Assembly: GCA_041581055.1 (NCBI GenBank)
Contig: JBFGCT010000014.1
Coordinates: forward strand, 1 to 39,061
From: JBFGCT01 sp041581055
Lineage (GTDB): Bacteria; Actinomycetota; Acidimicrobiia; Acidimicrobiales; Ilumatobacteraceae
Length of the DNA: 39,061 bases
Direction: 5' to 3'
Of this stretch, positions 8,215 through 17,671 are shown in pieces. Position 1 is the first letter of the stretch. The number at the start of each line of letters is the position of its first letter. The notes under the pieces were generated by a model. The model did not search any database. It worked only from the letters and a program-made list of their open reading frames with translations, and was not told the DNA's origin. The translations under genes were made by a program, and so were the position numbers.

Positions 8215-9558
8215 GTGACATCCGCTCCAGGTCCTCGGCCCTCCGAAGTCAGCCCCGGGCACCCGTTGTCACCCGGTCAAGCGGCGATGTGGATTCTGCA
8301 CGAGCTCGATCCCGGAGCGTCCGGTTACAACATCGCGGCATCGGTGCGCTTCCCGGACGGGGCCCGGCGTGAGCACGTGCGCCGGGCGATGGAGTCGGTC
8401 GCCGTCCGACATCCAATTCTACGGACCATCTACATCGTCGACCGCGATGGCGCGCCGATGCAGCGGGAGCTCGACGATGCCGCGGCCGCGCTGTGGACGG
8501 AGCGCTCCGACAGCGACGCCCGGACGCAGGAGCTGATCACCGATTTCGCCGACCGGCCCTTCCTCGATCTCGCCGCCGCGCCGCCGTTCCGGGCGCTGTT
8601 GATCGAGCAGGACGACGGTTCCGCAGTCGTCTGTCTGGTCGTGCACCACATCGCCACCGACGGCCGATCCCAGCACGTCCTGCTCCGGGACTTCAGCGAG
8701 CTCCACCAGGCGATCGTCGACGGACGATCACCAGTCCTTCCCCCCGCGCCACCGACGTTCGCCGAGTACCTCTCGGTCGTCGACGCCGAGCCGGCGACCG
8801 ACGGTCTCGGCTACTGGACTCGACAGTTGGCCGGCGGCCAACCGGCGGGGCTGCCGGCCGACACACCCCCGCCCGGCCCCCCCGAGATCCGGCGGTTCGC
8901 GACAGAGCTCGACGCGGAGCGGACGACGGCGCTCCGCAACCTGGCGCTGCGCCGACGCGCGAGCTTCTACGCGTTGCTGGCCGCGGCCTTCGCCGTTGGC
9001 CTGTCGCGCGCGGCCGGCGCTCGTGACGTCGTCTTCGGGTCCGTGTTCGACGGGCGAAACGACCCGCGGTTCGCCGGCACGGTCGGATTCTTCGTCAACA
9101 CGGTCGCGATCCGGGCACGTGTCGCGCCCGGCATGACCTACGGCGAGTTCCTGAGCGAGATGCAGGAGATCACGGCGGGAGCGGCCCGCCACCAGGACGT
9201 CCCGTTTGCCCGCGTCGTGGGCGCCTTGCGGCCGGCCCGGAGCGCCGAGCAGAACCCGCTGTTCGACGTGCTGTTCGTCCACGAGACCGAGTCGAAGGGC
9301 GCCGACCGGCAGGGGTTTCCGGCCGGGGTCGGGATCTTCGAGGCCGATCGGGCGACGTGTTGCTTCCAGTTCGAGTTCGCGACCCAGGTGGTGGACGGTC
9401 GGCTCGGGATCGCCGCGACCTACCCGACCGACCGGTTCCGGCGGGAGACGATCGCCGGGTTCACCGATTCGTTCCTCGACGCGCTCAATGGGTTCCTCAT
9501 CGCGCCCGACGTCCCGATCGGCGATCCGTTGCCCGCCGTGCCGAGTCCGGGCCGATGA
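8215..9558 (+). CDS. Free-standing NRPS condensation domain
   Basis: A 447-residue protein that is a single condensation domain. The catalytic motif HHIATDG is intact at residues 144-150 (second His145), with the N-terminal core LSPGQAAMWIL and the later GTVGFFVNTV and HQDVPFARVV motifs. It catalyses amide (or ester) bond formation between two carrier-bound substrates; being separate, it must recruit both carriers in trans. The start is GTG at 8215 with AGGGAAG about 10 bases upstream. It opens the plus-strand operon and its stop overlaps the MbtH-like start by 4 bases (ATGA). Candidate donors are the free carriers at 7708 and 13797 and the A-T protein. Whether it is an LCL, DCL or starter type cannot be told by eye. 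Confidence 0.93.
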   Translation: MTSAPGPRPSEVSPGHPLSPGQAAMWILHELDPGASGYNIAASVRFPDGARREHVRRAMESVAVRHPILRTIYIVDRDGAPMQRELDDAAAALWTERSDSDARTQELITDFADRPFLDLAAAPPFRALLIEQDDGSAVVCLVVHHIATDGRSQHVLLRDFSELHQAIVDGRSPVLPPAPPTFAEYLSVVDAEPATDGLGYWTRQLAGGQPAGLPADTPPPGPPEIRRFATELDAERTTALRNLALRRRASFYALLAAAFAVGLSRAAGARDVVFGSVFDGRNDPRFAGTVGFFVNTVAIRARVAPGMTYGEFLSEMQEITAGAARHQDVPFARVVGALRPARSAEQNPLFDVLFVHETESKGADRQGFPAGVGIFEADRATCCFQFEFATQVVDGRLGIAATYPTDRFRRETIAGFTDSFLDALNGFLIAPDVPIGDPLPAVPSPGR

Positions 9559-9770
9559 ACTCGTTCGAGGACGACTCCATCGACTTCCTCGTCCTCGAGA
9601 ACGAGGAGGGTCAGCACTCGCTCTGGCCCGTTCACCTCGACGTGCCCGGCGGATGGGCGGCGGTCTATGGCCCGGCGAGCCGCACGGCCTGTCTCGACTG
9701 CGTGGAGCAGCGGTGGACCGACCTTCGGCCGAAGCGGGCGCGGACGGCGGCCGATGGGTCGCATGCCTGA
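9555..9770 (+). CDS. MbtH-like protein
   Basis: A 71-residue protein matching the MbtH family over its whole length: FLVLENEEGQHSLWP, GGWAAVYG, and the C-terminal CLDCVEQRWTDLRP with the family's invariant tryptophans. MbtH-like proteins bind adenylation domains and are needed for their folding or activity; the obvious client is the A domain of the C-A-T-TE protein encoded next, but the free A proteins may also depend on it. ATG at 9555 overlaps the upstream stop by 4 bases; its 3' end overlaps the start region of the next gene. Confidence 0.96.
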   Translation: MNSFEDDSIDFLVLENEEGQHSLWPVHLDVPGGWAAVYGPASRTACLDCVEQRWTDLRPKRARTAADGSHA

Positions 9771-12700
9771 CCACGACGACGAGCGTCCTCCGGCGGGTCA
9801 GGCCCTCGACGCCTGGTCGCCGCTGTCGCGCGGCCAGACGCGACTGTGGTTCCTCGACCAGGTCTCGCCGGGCCGGGCACTGTTCAACATCGCCCTCCGG
9901 TACCGGTTGACGGGACCCCTGGACGTCGGCGTGCTCGAACGCGCCGTGACCGCCCTCGTCGAGCGGCACGAGGTGCTCCGCACGAGCTACCACCTCGACC
10001 CCGCGCGAAAGCTGCCGCGCCAGCGCGTCGACCCGATCGACCCGATCGTGATTCGGACCCGTCCGCCGTCCACGGGGACAGCCGACGCGTCGTGGCGCGA
10101 GCAATGGCTCGGCGCGCAGGTCACCGAGCCGTTCGATCTCGCGAAGGCCCCGATGCTCCGTGTGGCGATCGCATCGGAGTCGGCGACCCGCCACCATGTC
10201 GTCCTGACCCTGCACCACATCGCCGCCGACGGCTGGTCGATGGGCATCGTCGACGACGAGCTCTGGTCGCTGTACGAGGCCATGCTCGCCGGCGAGGAGC
10301 CGTCGCTGTCGCCACTCATCTCCCAATACGCCGACTACGCCCGATGGCAGTCCGAGGCGCTCGCCGACCCGAGCGCCCTCGCTCGGGAGCGGGAGTACTG
10401 GCTGGAGCAGCTGTCCGGCGCGCCATACGTCGAGCTGCGCCCCGATCGACCCTCCTCCTCCGCCGTGAGCGGGCCCGATGCGGACGAGGTCACCTGCTCG
10501 ATTCCCGACGATCTGCTCGAAGGGCTGGAGGAGCTGGCCCGCGCCGAACGAGCCAGCCTCTTCGTCGTCCTGCAGTCGGCGCTCTCCGTCCTGCTCCACC
10601 TTCGCACCGCTGAGGACGACGTCGTCTCGGGAACCGCTTCGGCGGGACGGAGCCGCTCGGTCGACGAGCCGCTCGTCGGGTTCTTCGTCAACCTGATGGT
10701 GCTGCGCGTGCCGGTCCGCGGCGAGATGACACTGCGTGACGTGCTCCGCGGTACCCGAGACACCGTGCTCGACGCGCTCGATCATCAACAAATGCCGTTC
10801 GACGTCCTCGTCGACGAGTTGCACCCGACCAGGGCGGCAGGGCAGAACCCGCTGTTTCAGGTGGTCTTCCAGCTGCTGCACGACCAGGACCTCGCGCGCC
10901 GGATCGACGATCTCCTCGTGGAACAGAGCGCCCCGCCCGGGTCGGGGAACACATGGTTCGACCTCGCCCTCACGGCGACGCGCGGCGAGGAGCAGTGCAG
11001 CCTCAGCCTGGCGTTCTCGACCGATCGGTTCGGTGCGCCCCGCATGCGCCGGTTCCTCGAGGCCTACGTCGACTTGCTGTGGCAGATGGTCGGCGACCTC
11101 GCCCAGCAGGTGCGCGACGTGACCTCGCCCGAGTCTCGCTCGTTCGCCGTCGCCCTCGGCAGTCTGCCCGCGGACCGAGGCGGCCGAGATCTGGGCGTCG
11201 TCGACGCGGTGCGGGGCCACGCCGCCACGACGCCCGGGGCGGCCGCCGTACGCTTCGACGGTGACGTCGTGAGCTACGCCGACCTGGTCGCCCGGGCCGA
11301 CCAGTTGGTCGGTCGTCTGCGGGCAGAGGGTCTCGTCCGCGGCGACCGCGTCGGTCTTCACCTTCCGAACTCCGACGGGCTGATCGTCGCGATGGTCGCC
11401 GCGGTACTCGGGGGAATGCCGTACGTGCCGCTCCCGCCAGGGCACCCCCCGGCGCGACTGGCAGACACGGTTCGGCTCGCCGGTGTCCGCGCCGTCGTGT
11501 CCGACGAGCGCGACGCCGCGCGCCTCGGCGTCGGCGTGATCCCGACCGATCTCGCCCCGCTCGGGTCGCACCGCGTGGTCGACCCCGTTGGCGTCCTCCC
11601 GCATGAGCTCGCCTACACCCTCTTCACCTCGGGGTCGTCCGGCGCCCCCAAGGGCGTCGATGTCACGCACGGCAACCTCGATTGCATGTCCCGGTCCGTG
11701 GCCGAGTTGTTCGGCATCGGACCCGGAGTGCGGGTGCTCCAGTTCGCCTCCGCGGCCTTCGACGTCTCGGTTCTCGAGGTGTTCGTGACCCTGTTCGGCG
11801 GCGGGGTCGTCTGCGTCGCTCCCGACGACGCCCGCCGGTCTCCCGAGCTGTTCGCGCAGTTCCTCCGCGACGAGCGGATCCAGGCGGGGGTCTTCCCGCC
11901 GGCGCTGCTCTCACAGGTCGAGCCCGAGGTGTTCGACGATCTCACCTTGATGGCAGTGGGTGGCGAGGCGTTCGGGGCCGACCTCGTCAACGCCTGGAAC
12001 CGGGACGGCCTCACGTTCTTCAACGCCTACGGCCCCACGGAGACGACCGTGATGTCGACCGCCTTCGAGTGTCCGACGCGCGAGTGGGACGCGGCGCCGC
12101 CGATCGGGAGGGCGCTGGACCACGAGTACGCGGTCGTCCTCGACGCACACGGACGGCCCTGCCCCGTCGGGACGCCCGGCGAGCTCGCTCTCGGGGGCGC
12201 CTGCGTCGCGCAGGGCTACCTCGGGGACCCGCGGCTGACCGCCGCCAAGTTCGTCGCCTCCCCGTTCGGCGCAACGGGCGACCGGATGTACCGAACTGGC
12301 GACATCTGCGTCGTCCGGGAGGACGGCAACATCGTCTACCTCGGACGGCCCGACGATCAGATCAAGATCCGCGGCTACCGGATCAGCGTCCTCGAGATCG
12401 AACGTGCGCTGGCCTCGCTGGATGGAGTCGAGCAGTCGGCGGTCATCGTCACCGACGCCGCCTCGACATCGGATCGACGGTTGGTCGCGTTCGTCACGAC
12501 CGCCGGCGACGAACTCGACCATGTGCTGATGCGCCGGCAGCTCGCGACCACCTTGCCTGGCTACATGGTTCCGTCGCGTATCGTTCAGCTCCCGAGCCTT
12601 CCCGTGACCACCAGCGAGAAGGTCGACCGCCGAGCGCTTGCTCGACTCGCCGCGTCGGCGTCGCTCCGCGCCGAGCCCGCGCCCGCCGCTGCGGACGGAG

Positions 12701-13752
12701 GCGCCGATCGGTTGTCGTCGATCTTCGCCGCGCTGCTCTGCCTCGGCGAGGTTCCACGTGACGTCTCGTTCTTCGACTTGGGCGGCAACTCGCTGCAACT
12801 GACGACGCTCTGCCGGAGCATCCGTGAGGAGTACGGCGTGGCGATCGACACCCATGATCTGCTCGTCCACCAGAGCATCGACGTCATCGGCGAGCTGATC
12901 GACGCGCGCCTCGACGCGTCCGGCCCCGAGCGGCCCGGAGCGGCCCTCGACGACCCGTGGCGGGTCCTGCACGAAGGGCCCGATGCGACACCACTCGTGC
13001 TGGTCCACGACGCCGGGGGAAACCTCTTCGCCTATCGCGACGTGCAACGGGCCGTCGCCGCCGGGCGCCCGGTCTACGGTCTCGACGGCTCACACCTCGA
13101 CTCCGGGCCGATCACGATCGAGGCCCTCGCCGCGCAGCACCTGGCCACCATTCGGCGGCACCTCGGCGAGCGGCCGTTCATCATCGGCGGCTGGTCGCTC
13201 GGCGGCCTCGTCGCCTACCAGATCTACCGCCTCGCGACCGGCGTCGGTGCAAGGTGCGAGCGCCTCGTCATGTTCGACACCGAGTACCCCCAGCCGGCGT
13301 CGGCGACGGGCTGGACCACCGATCGGGTGTTCTTCGAGCACCTGAAGGGATCGGACGTCCTCCCGCAGTCGGCCCGATGGCGTGAACCGGGCCCCACCGT
13401 ATCGCCCGAGGCCCACCTCGTCGAAGTGTTGCGATCCGTCGGCGCCGACGACGGGCGCTGGCCGGCCGCCGCAGTCACCGAACGGCTGGCACGGTTTCGA
13501 TCGTTGACCGACGCCGCCTTGCGGTACACCCCGGAGTCAGTCGCCGGCGACATCCTGCTCGTTCACGCCACCGAGAACCGATCGCTCGCCGACCAGTGGG
13601 TCGAGAAGATCGCCGGGAAGATCACGATCGAGTTGCTGCCAGGCGATCACTTCTCCGTCATTCGCGGCGAAGGCGCCCGCCGCATCGGCACGCTCCTGGA
13701 GCGAACCATCGACCGGATCGCCGAACCGGACGCCCGTCGGGTCGGCAAGTAG
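9754..13752 (+). CDS. NRPS termination module C-A-T-TE
   Basis: About 1332 residues with four domains in order. C (about 10-430) has HHIAADGWS near residue 155 and GFFVNLMVLRV. A (about 485-960) has A3 TLFTSGSSGAPKG, A5 FFNAYGPTETT, A8 GRPDDQIKIRGYR and A10 EKVDRR; the pocket reads roughly D-V-L-V-M-V-A-V-M-K, suggesting a hydrophobic alpha-amino acid but matching no code I know. T has Ser1013 in LGGNSLQL. TE (about 1075-1330) has Ser1148 in GGWSLGG, a likely Asp near 1174 in FDTEYP and His1299 in GDHFS, so the triad is complete. It adds the last residue and releases the chain by hydrolysis or cyclisation. The start is uncertain between ATG 9754 and ATG 9763, both overlapping the MbtH-like gene; the longer in-frame extension is rejected because it lies inside that gene. 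Confidence 0.95.
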   Translation: MGRMPDHDDERPPAGQALDAWSPLSRGQTRLWFLDQVSPGRALFNIALRYRLTGPLDVGVLERAVTALVERHEVLRTSYHLDPARKLPRQRVDPIDPIVIRTRPPSTGTADASWREQWLGAQVTEPFDLAKAPMLRVAIASESATRHHVVLTLHHIAADGWSMGIVDDELWSLYEAMLAGEEPSLSPLISQYADYARWQSEALADPSALAREREYWLEQLSGAPYVELRPDRPSSSAVSGPDADEVTCSIPDDLLEGLEELARAERASLFVVLQSALSVLLHLRTAEDDVVSGTASAGRSRSVDEPLVGFFVNLMVLRVPVRGEMTLRDVLRGTRDTVLDALDHQQMPFDVLVDELHPTRAAGQNPLFQVVFQLLHDQDLARRIDDLLVEQSAPPGSGNTWFDLALTATRGEEQCSLSLAFSTDRFGAPRMRRFLEAYVDLLWQMVGDLAQQVRDVTSPESRSFAVALGSLPADRGGRDLGVVDAVRGHAATTPGAAAVRFDGDVVSYADLVARADQLVGRLRAEGLVRGDRVGLHLPNSDGLIVAMVAAVLGGMPYVPLPPGHPPARLADTVRLAGVRAVVSDERDAARLGVGVIPTDLAPLGSHRVVDPVGVLPHELAYTLFTSGSSGAPKGVDVTHGNLDCMSRSVAELFGIGPGVRVLQFASAAFDVSVLEVFVTLFGGGVVCVAPDDARRSPELFAQFLRDERIQAGVFPPALLSQVEPEVFDDLTLMAVGGEAFGADLVNAWNRDGLTFFNAYGPTETTVMSTAFECPTREWDAAPPIGRALDHEYAVVLDAHGRPCPVGTPGELALGGACVAQGYLGDPRLTAAKFVASPFGATGDRMYRTGDICVVREDGNIVYLGRPDDQIKIRGYRISVLEIERALASLDGVEQSAVIVTDAASTSDRRLVAFVTTAGDELDHVLMRRQLATTLPGYMVPSRIVQLPSLPVTTSEKVDRRALARLAASASLRAEPAPAAADGGADRLSSIFAALLCLGEVPRDVSFFDLGGNSLQLTTLCRSIREEYGVAIDTHDLLVHQSIDVIGELIDARLDASGPERPGAALDDPWRVLHEGPDATPLVLVHDAGGNLFAYRDVQRAVAAGRPVYGLDGSHLDSGPITIEALAAQHLATIRRHLGERPFIIGGWSLGGLVAYQIYRLATGVGARCERLVMFDTEYPQPASATGWTTDRVFFEHLKGSDVLPQSARWREPGPTVSPEAHLVEVLRSVGADDGRWPAAAVTERLARFRSLTDAALRYTPESVAGDILLVHATENRSLADQWVEKIAGKITIELLPGDHFSVIRGEGARRIGTLLERTIDRIAEPDARRVGK

Positions 13753-13796
13753 CCTGCTGGTGCACACGACGACGGATCAGACGAGGAGCATCGAGA

Positions 13797-14060
13797 TTGG
13801 GTACAACCCTGTGGCCTGCGAACTTCGAGACCATCGTCAGCTCGCGCCTGTTCGATCCACCACCTCCAGGTCGGCTCGACCCGGCGCTCGACCTCCAAGC
13901 GGCGGGGATCGACTCGCTGGAGACGATCGGCCTGATGGTCGAGTTGGAGTCGACGTTCGACGTCGTGCTGCCCGACGAGCTGCTGACCATCGAGACGTTC
14001 TCGTCGCCGTCGAAGCTCTGGTCCGCGCTCGAGAGCTGCCTGTCCGGGTCGGCCGAGTGA
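13797..14060 (+). CDS. Free-standing acyl/peptidyl carrier protein
   Basis: An 87-residue carrier domain with Ser40 in GIDSLETIGLMVELE, typical of acyl carriers, followed by the acidic helix II/III region. The TTG at 13797 is chosen because GAGGAG lies eight bases upstream; the frame is open further back but into the TE gene. It sits between the termination module and the exporter genes. Its load is unknown: it could present a starter acyl group to the KAS III-like enzyme or the free condensation proteins of this operon. Confidence 0.85.
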   Translation: MGTTLWPANFETIVSSRLFDPPPPGRLDPALDLQAAGIDSLETIGLMVELESTFDVVLPDELLTIETFSSPSKLWSALESCLSGSAE

Positions 14061-14096
14061 TGCCGTCGACCATCCGGCTGTGCGCCCCGCTGGCGC

Positions 14097-15851
14097 ATGG
14101 CTAGAGGATTCGACCCCGCCGAACCCGACCTCCGCGGTCCGGTTCGCTACATGTTGTGGCTGGTCCGTTGCCAGCGGCGCCGGGCGCTGCTCGGCGCGTT
14201 CTACGGCTCGTTCTGGATGGTGAGCCTGGCCGTCCCGCCGTTGCTGATCGCGCGGGCGATCGACGGCGGTCTCGAGAAGGGGGACGCATCGGCGGTCTGG
14301 ACCTGGGCACTGGCCTTGTTGGCGGTCGGCGTGCTGAACGCCTGGTTGGCGATCGGCCGGCATCGCACGATGACCCGGATCCGCATGGAGGCCTTGTTCG
14401 GGACGAATCGGGTCGTGATCGAGCAGGTGAAACGGCTCGGCGCCGATCTCGATCGGCGGGTGTCCGCGGGCGAGCTGGCGACCATCGGCGTCGCCGACAT
14501 CGTGATCACGAGCGCGGCCCTGACCGTCACCGGTCCGGGCGTCGGCGCCGTGGTGTCCTACATCGTCGTCGGCTTCCTCGTCGCTGACGTGTCGGTCCTG
14601 CTGGCCGTCGTCGTGTTGCTGGGCGTGCCCGCGCTGGCGATCCTCGTCGGGCCGCTGCTCGGACGCCTGCTCGGCGCCCAGGACTCGTACCGCGACGACC
14701 AGAGCCGCATATCGGCCCAGTTGATCGATGTGGTCGAGGGGCTGCGGGTGTTGAACTCCTTCGGCGGCAAGCGGCGACACGCGTCCCGATTCCGGGACCA
14801 ATCGGCGCGCTTGCGCGACCGGGGCTACGAGGTCGCCGCCGTGACCAGCTGGATCAGCGGTCTGGCCGTGGGGCTGCCGGCGGTGTTCCTCGCGGGGGTC
14901 ACCTGGCTGGCGGCCCGTCTCGCGAGCGAAGGAACCATCACCACCGGCGAGCTCGTCGCCGTCTACGGGTACGTCGCCATGCTCGTCATCCCGGTCTCGT
15001 CCCTCATCGAAGGTGCGGACCAACTCAGCCGGGCCATGGTCTCGGCGCGCCGCATCGTCGGGTTCCTCGGCGCCGAGCCGATGCGCGCCAGCGGCCGCGG
15101 CGCGGTGCCGGGGCCGGCGCACCAGGCCGAGCTCGTGGACCCCGCGTCGGGCGTGCGGGTCGAACCCGGGCGGTTCACCGCGCTCGTGAGCTCGCGCCCT
15201 GGCACGTCTGTCGCCGTGATCGAGCGGTTGGGGCGCCTCGTCGACTCCGACGCGACGTGGGCCGCGACTCGACTGACCTCGATCCCGCTGGAGGAGATCC
15301 GCGAGCGCATCCTGGTGGCGGACCATGAGGCGCACCTCTTCGCCGGCACGCTGCGCCGTGTTCTCCAAGGAAACACCGACGCGGACGACCGGGCCATCGA
15401 GGACGCGATTCACGTCGCGGCCGCCGAGGACGTGGTCCAGGCACTTCCCCACGGGCTGGACTCGATCATCGACGAACGGGCCCGCAACCTCTCAGGTGGA
15501 CAGCGCCAGCGGGTCCGGCTCGCCCGCGCCCTCGTCGCCGACCCCGAGGTCCTGCTCGCCGTCGAACCGACGTCCTCGCTCGATGCGTTCACCGAGGCGA
15601 TCGTCGGCGAGCGACTGCGAGCATCGCGCGCCGGTCGGACCACCGTCGTCACGACCACCTCCACGCTGATCCTCGCCCAGGCCGACGTCGTGCTGTTCCT
15701 CGTCGACGGAGTCGTCGCGGCGGCCGGCACCCACGAGGCCTTGCTCGCGGCGGGTGGCGAGTACCGGAGGTTGGTGTCGCGGGGCGATGAACCGGATCTG
15801 GCCACGGGCCCGTCAGCGGTGGCGGTGCTCGACCGGGGCGTCCCGACATGA
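14097..15851 (+). CDS. ABC exporter half-transporter with degenerate nucleotide-binding domain
   Basis: A 584-residue membrane-ATPase fusion. Residues about 20-300 hold the six-helix exporter fold; the rest is an ABC nucleotide-binding domain in which key parts have decayed. Where Walker A should be, the sequence reads SSRPGTSVAV with no GxxGxGK and no lysine; Walker B reads LLAVEPTSSLD (Asp replaced by Val); the H-loop His is replaced (TTTSTL). The signature NLSGGQRQR is intact. Its partner at 15848 has the opposite pattern, so the pair should form one working and one dead ATP site, as in heterodimeric exporters such as TM287/288 or TmrAB. It probably exports the cluster's product. The ATG at 14097 has no clear ribosome site; the stop overlaps the next start (ATGA). 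Confidence 0.93.
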   Translation: MARGFDPAEPDLRGPVRYMLWLVRCQRRRALLGAFYGSFWMVSLAVPPLLIARAIDGGLEKGDASAVWTWALALLAVGVLNAWLAIGRHRTMTRIRMEALFGTNRVVIEQVKRLGADLDRRVSAGELATIGVADIVITSAALTVTGPGVGAVVSYIVVGFLVADVSVLLAVVVLLGVPALAILVGPLLGRLLGAQDSYRDDQSRISAQLIDVVEGLRVLNSFGGKRRHASRFRDQSARLRDRGYEVAAVTSWISGLAVGLPAVFLAGVTWLAARLASEGTITTGELVAVYGYVAMLVIPVSSLIEGADQLSRAMVSARRIVGFLGAEPMRASGRGAVPGPAHQAELVDPASGVRVEPGRFTALVSSRPGTSVAVIERLGRLVDSDATWAATRLTSIPLEEIRERILVADHEAHLFAGTLRRVLQGNTDADDRAIEDAIHVAAAEDVVQALPHGLDSIIDERARNLSGGQRQRVRLARALVADPEVLLAVEPTSSLDAFTEAIVGERLRASRAGRTTVVTTTSTLILAQADVVLFLVDGVVAAAGTHEALLAAGGEYRRLVSRGDEPDLATGPSAVAVLDRGVPT

Positions 15852-17650
15852 CGGTCGAGCTCGACGACCAACCGTTGCCGGGTCTTCCCGTCGCCGATCG
15901 CCGTCGCGTGCGCCGAGCCGCGGCGTCCCTGATTCGCGACGACCGGCGCGGCTTCGTCGTGATGATCACCGTCAACTGCCTCGCCGCGGTCACCATGATC
16001 GTGAGTCCGTGGCTGCTCGGTCGGATGATCGACGCGGTCGGAACCGGCGCCCCCGTGAGTTCCATCGATCGGCTGGGGGCGGCGTTGCTGGGGTTCGCGC
16101 TGGTCCAAGTGGTCATGGTCCGCGTCGCGAACCAACTCGGCAGCCGATTCGGCGAGCGGACCCAGGCCCGGATGCGGGAGCGGTTCATCGACCGCGTGCT
16201 CGCGTTACCGCCGACGGTCGTCGAACGGTCGGGAACCGGTGATCTCGCGGCCCGGGGCACCAACGATGTGACGCTGATCGGCGACACGCTGCGCGAGGCC
16301 GCGCCCGCCACCACGATTGCCGCTATCCAGATCGTCCTCATCATCGTCGCCGCGCTGCTCGTCGATCCGCTGCTCGGCGCCTGTGGCCTCATCGGTCTCG
16401 CCGGCATCGGGGTGGCGGGACGGTGGTATCTGCGGCGGGCGCGGGGCGCCTATCTCGCCCACGGTGCCGCGAACTCGGCGATCGCCTCGCAACTCACCAA
16501 CAGCGCCGCCGGGGCACGGACCATCGAAACGCTCCGGCTCCAGCGAGCTCGCACGACCGCATGCGAGGAAGCGATCGCCCAGAGCCGGGCGGCCCAGACC
16601 CGCACGCTCCGGCTTCGCTCGGTGCTGTACCCGAGCGTCGACATCTCGACGGTGCTGCCGGTGGTGCTCGTGTTGTTGGTCGGGTTCGCGCTCGTCCGGC
16701 AGGGCACGACGACCATCGGAGCGGTGGTCGCCTGCATGGTCTACATGCAGCAGTTGGCCCAGCCCGTCGGGACGTTCCTGCTCTGGATCGAACAGCTGCA
16801 GAGCAGCAATGCGTCGTTCGCCCGGGTCGAGGGCATCGCCGACGCAGTGACGGCGCCGGCTGCGGCCGAGCCCCGGGTCGGCGCGGTCGACAGCGATCGG
16901 ATCGAGGCACGGGACGTGTCGTACGCCTACCCCGGACACGACGACGTCGTGTCCGGGGTGAACCTGAAGCTGGAACCGGGCGAGCGGCTGGCGCTGGTCG
17001 GACCTTCCGGTGCGGGCAAGACGACGCTCGGTCGCCTCCTCGCCGGCACCGATCGACCTCGGCGCGGCTCGATCACGATCGGTGACGTCGTCATGGCCGA
17101 TCTCGAGCCGGAGGAGCTGCGGAGCCATGTCCTCATGGTCACCCAGGAGTCCCACCTCTTCCTGGGCACCGTGCGCGACAACCTGCTCGTCGGCGCCGAG
17201 ACGGCCGACGACGCCGACCTGCGCCGAGCGCTGGCGACGGTCGAGGCCGATTGGATCGACGATCTCCCCGACGGTCTCGACACCGTGTTGGGCGCGGACG
17301 GCCACCGCGTCGACGCCAGCCAGGTGCAGCAGCTCGCGCTGGCCCGCGTCATCCTCGCCGACCCGCACACGGTCATCCTCGACGAGGCGACGTCGCTCCT
17401 GGATCCGGGTACCGCCCGCCGCGCCGAACGTGCGCTGGGTGCGGTGCTCGCGGGACGCACGATCATCGCGATCGCCCACCGGCTGCAGACCGCGCGGGCA
17501 GCGGGCAGGGTCGCGATCATGCAGGACGGCCGCCTCATCGAGGTGGGGACCCACGACGAGTTGCTCGACCTGAACGGCGCCTACGCCGCGCTCTGGCAGT
17601 CTTGGTCCGGGATCGACGCACCCCCGAGCCCCGAACCGGTTGACGGCTAG
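15848..17650 (+). CDS. ABC exporter half-transporter, catalytic partner
   Basis: A 600-residue half-transporter: transmembrane region about residues 30-320 and a nucleotide-binding domain from about 350. Walker A LVGPSGAGKTT, Walker B VILDEATSLLD and the H-loop IAIAHRL are intact, but the signature LSGGQ is replaced by VDASQVQQ. In the head-to-tail dimer its Walker A/B pairs with the intact signature of the 14097 protein to make the functional ATP site, while its own degenerate signature faces that partner's missing Walker A. The two genes overlap by 4 bases, which suits equal production of the subunits. Likely product exporter and self-resistance factor. Confidence 0.95.
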   Translation: MTVELDDQPLPGLPVADRRRVRRAAASLIRDDRRGFVVMITVNCLAAVTMIVSPWLLGRMIDAVGTGAPVSSIDRLGAALLGFALVQVVMVRVANQLGSRFGERTQARMRERFIDRVLALPPTVVERSGTGDLAARGTNDVTLIGDTLREAAPATTIAAIQIVLIIVAALLVDPLLGACGLIGLAGIGVAGRWYLRRARGAYLAHGAANSAIASQLTNSAAGARTIETLRLQRARTTACEEAIAQSRAAQTRTLRLRSVLYPSVDISTVLPVVLVLLVGFALVRQGTTTIGAVVACMVYMQQLAQPVGTFLLWIEQLQSSNASFARVEGIADAVTAPAAAEPRVGAVDSDRIEARDVSYAYPGHDDVVSGVNLKLEPGERLALVGPSGAGKTTLGRLLAGTDRPRRGSITIGDVVMADLEPEELRSHVLMVTQESHLFLGTVRDNLLVGAETADDADLRRALATVEADWIDDLPDGLDTVLGADGHRVDASQVQQLALARVILADPHTVILDEATSLLDPGTARRAERALGAVLAGRTIIAIAHRLQTARAAGRVAIMQDGRLIEVGTHDELLDLNGAYAALWQSWSGIDAPPSPEPVDG

Positions 17651-17671
17651 CCCGAAAGAGGTTGCTTCCGA

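Noticed and set aside
8728..11670. 980-codon minus-strand frame opposite the C domain and C-A-T-TE genes
   Set aside because: Shadow frame created by codon-position bias; the plus strand carries intact catalytic motifs throughout.
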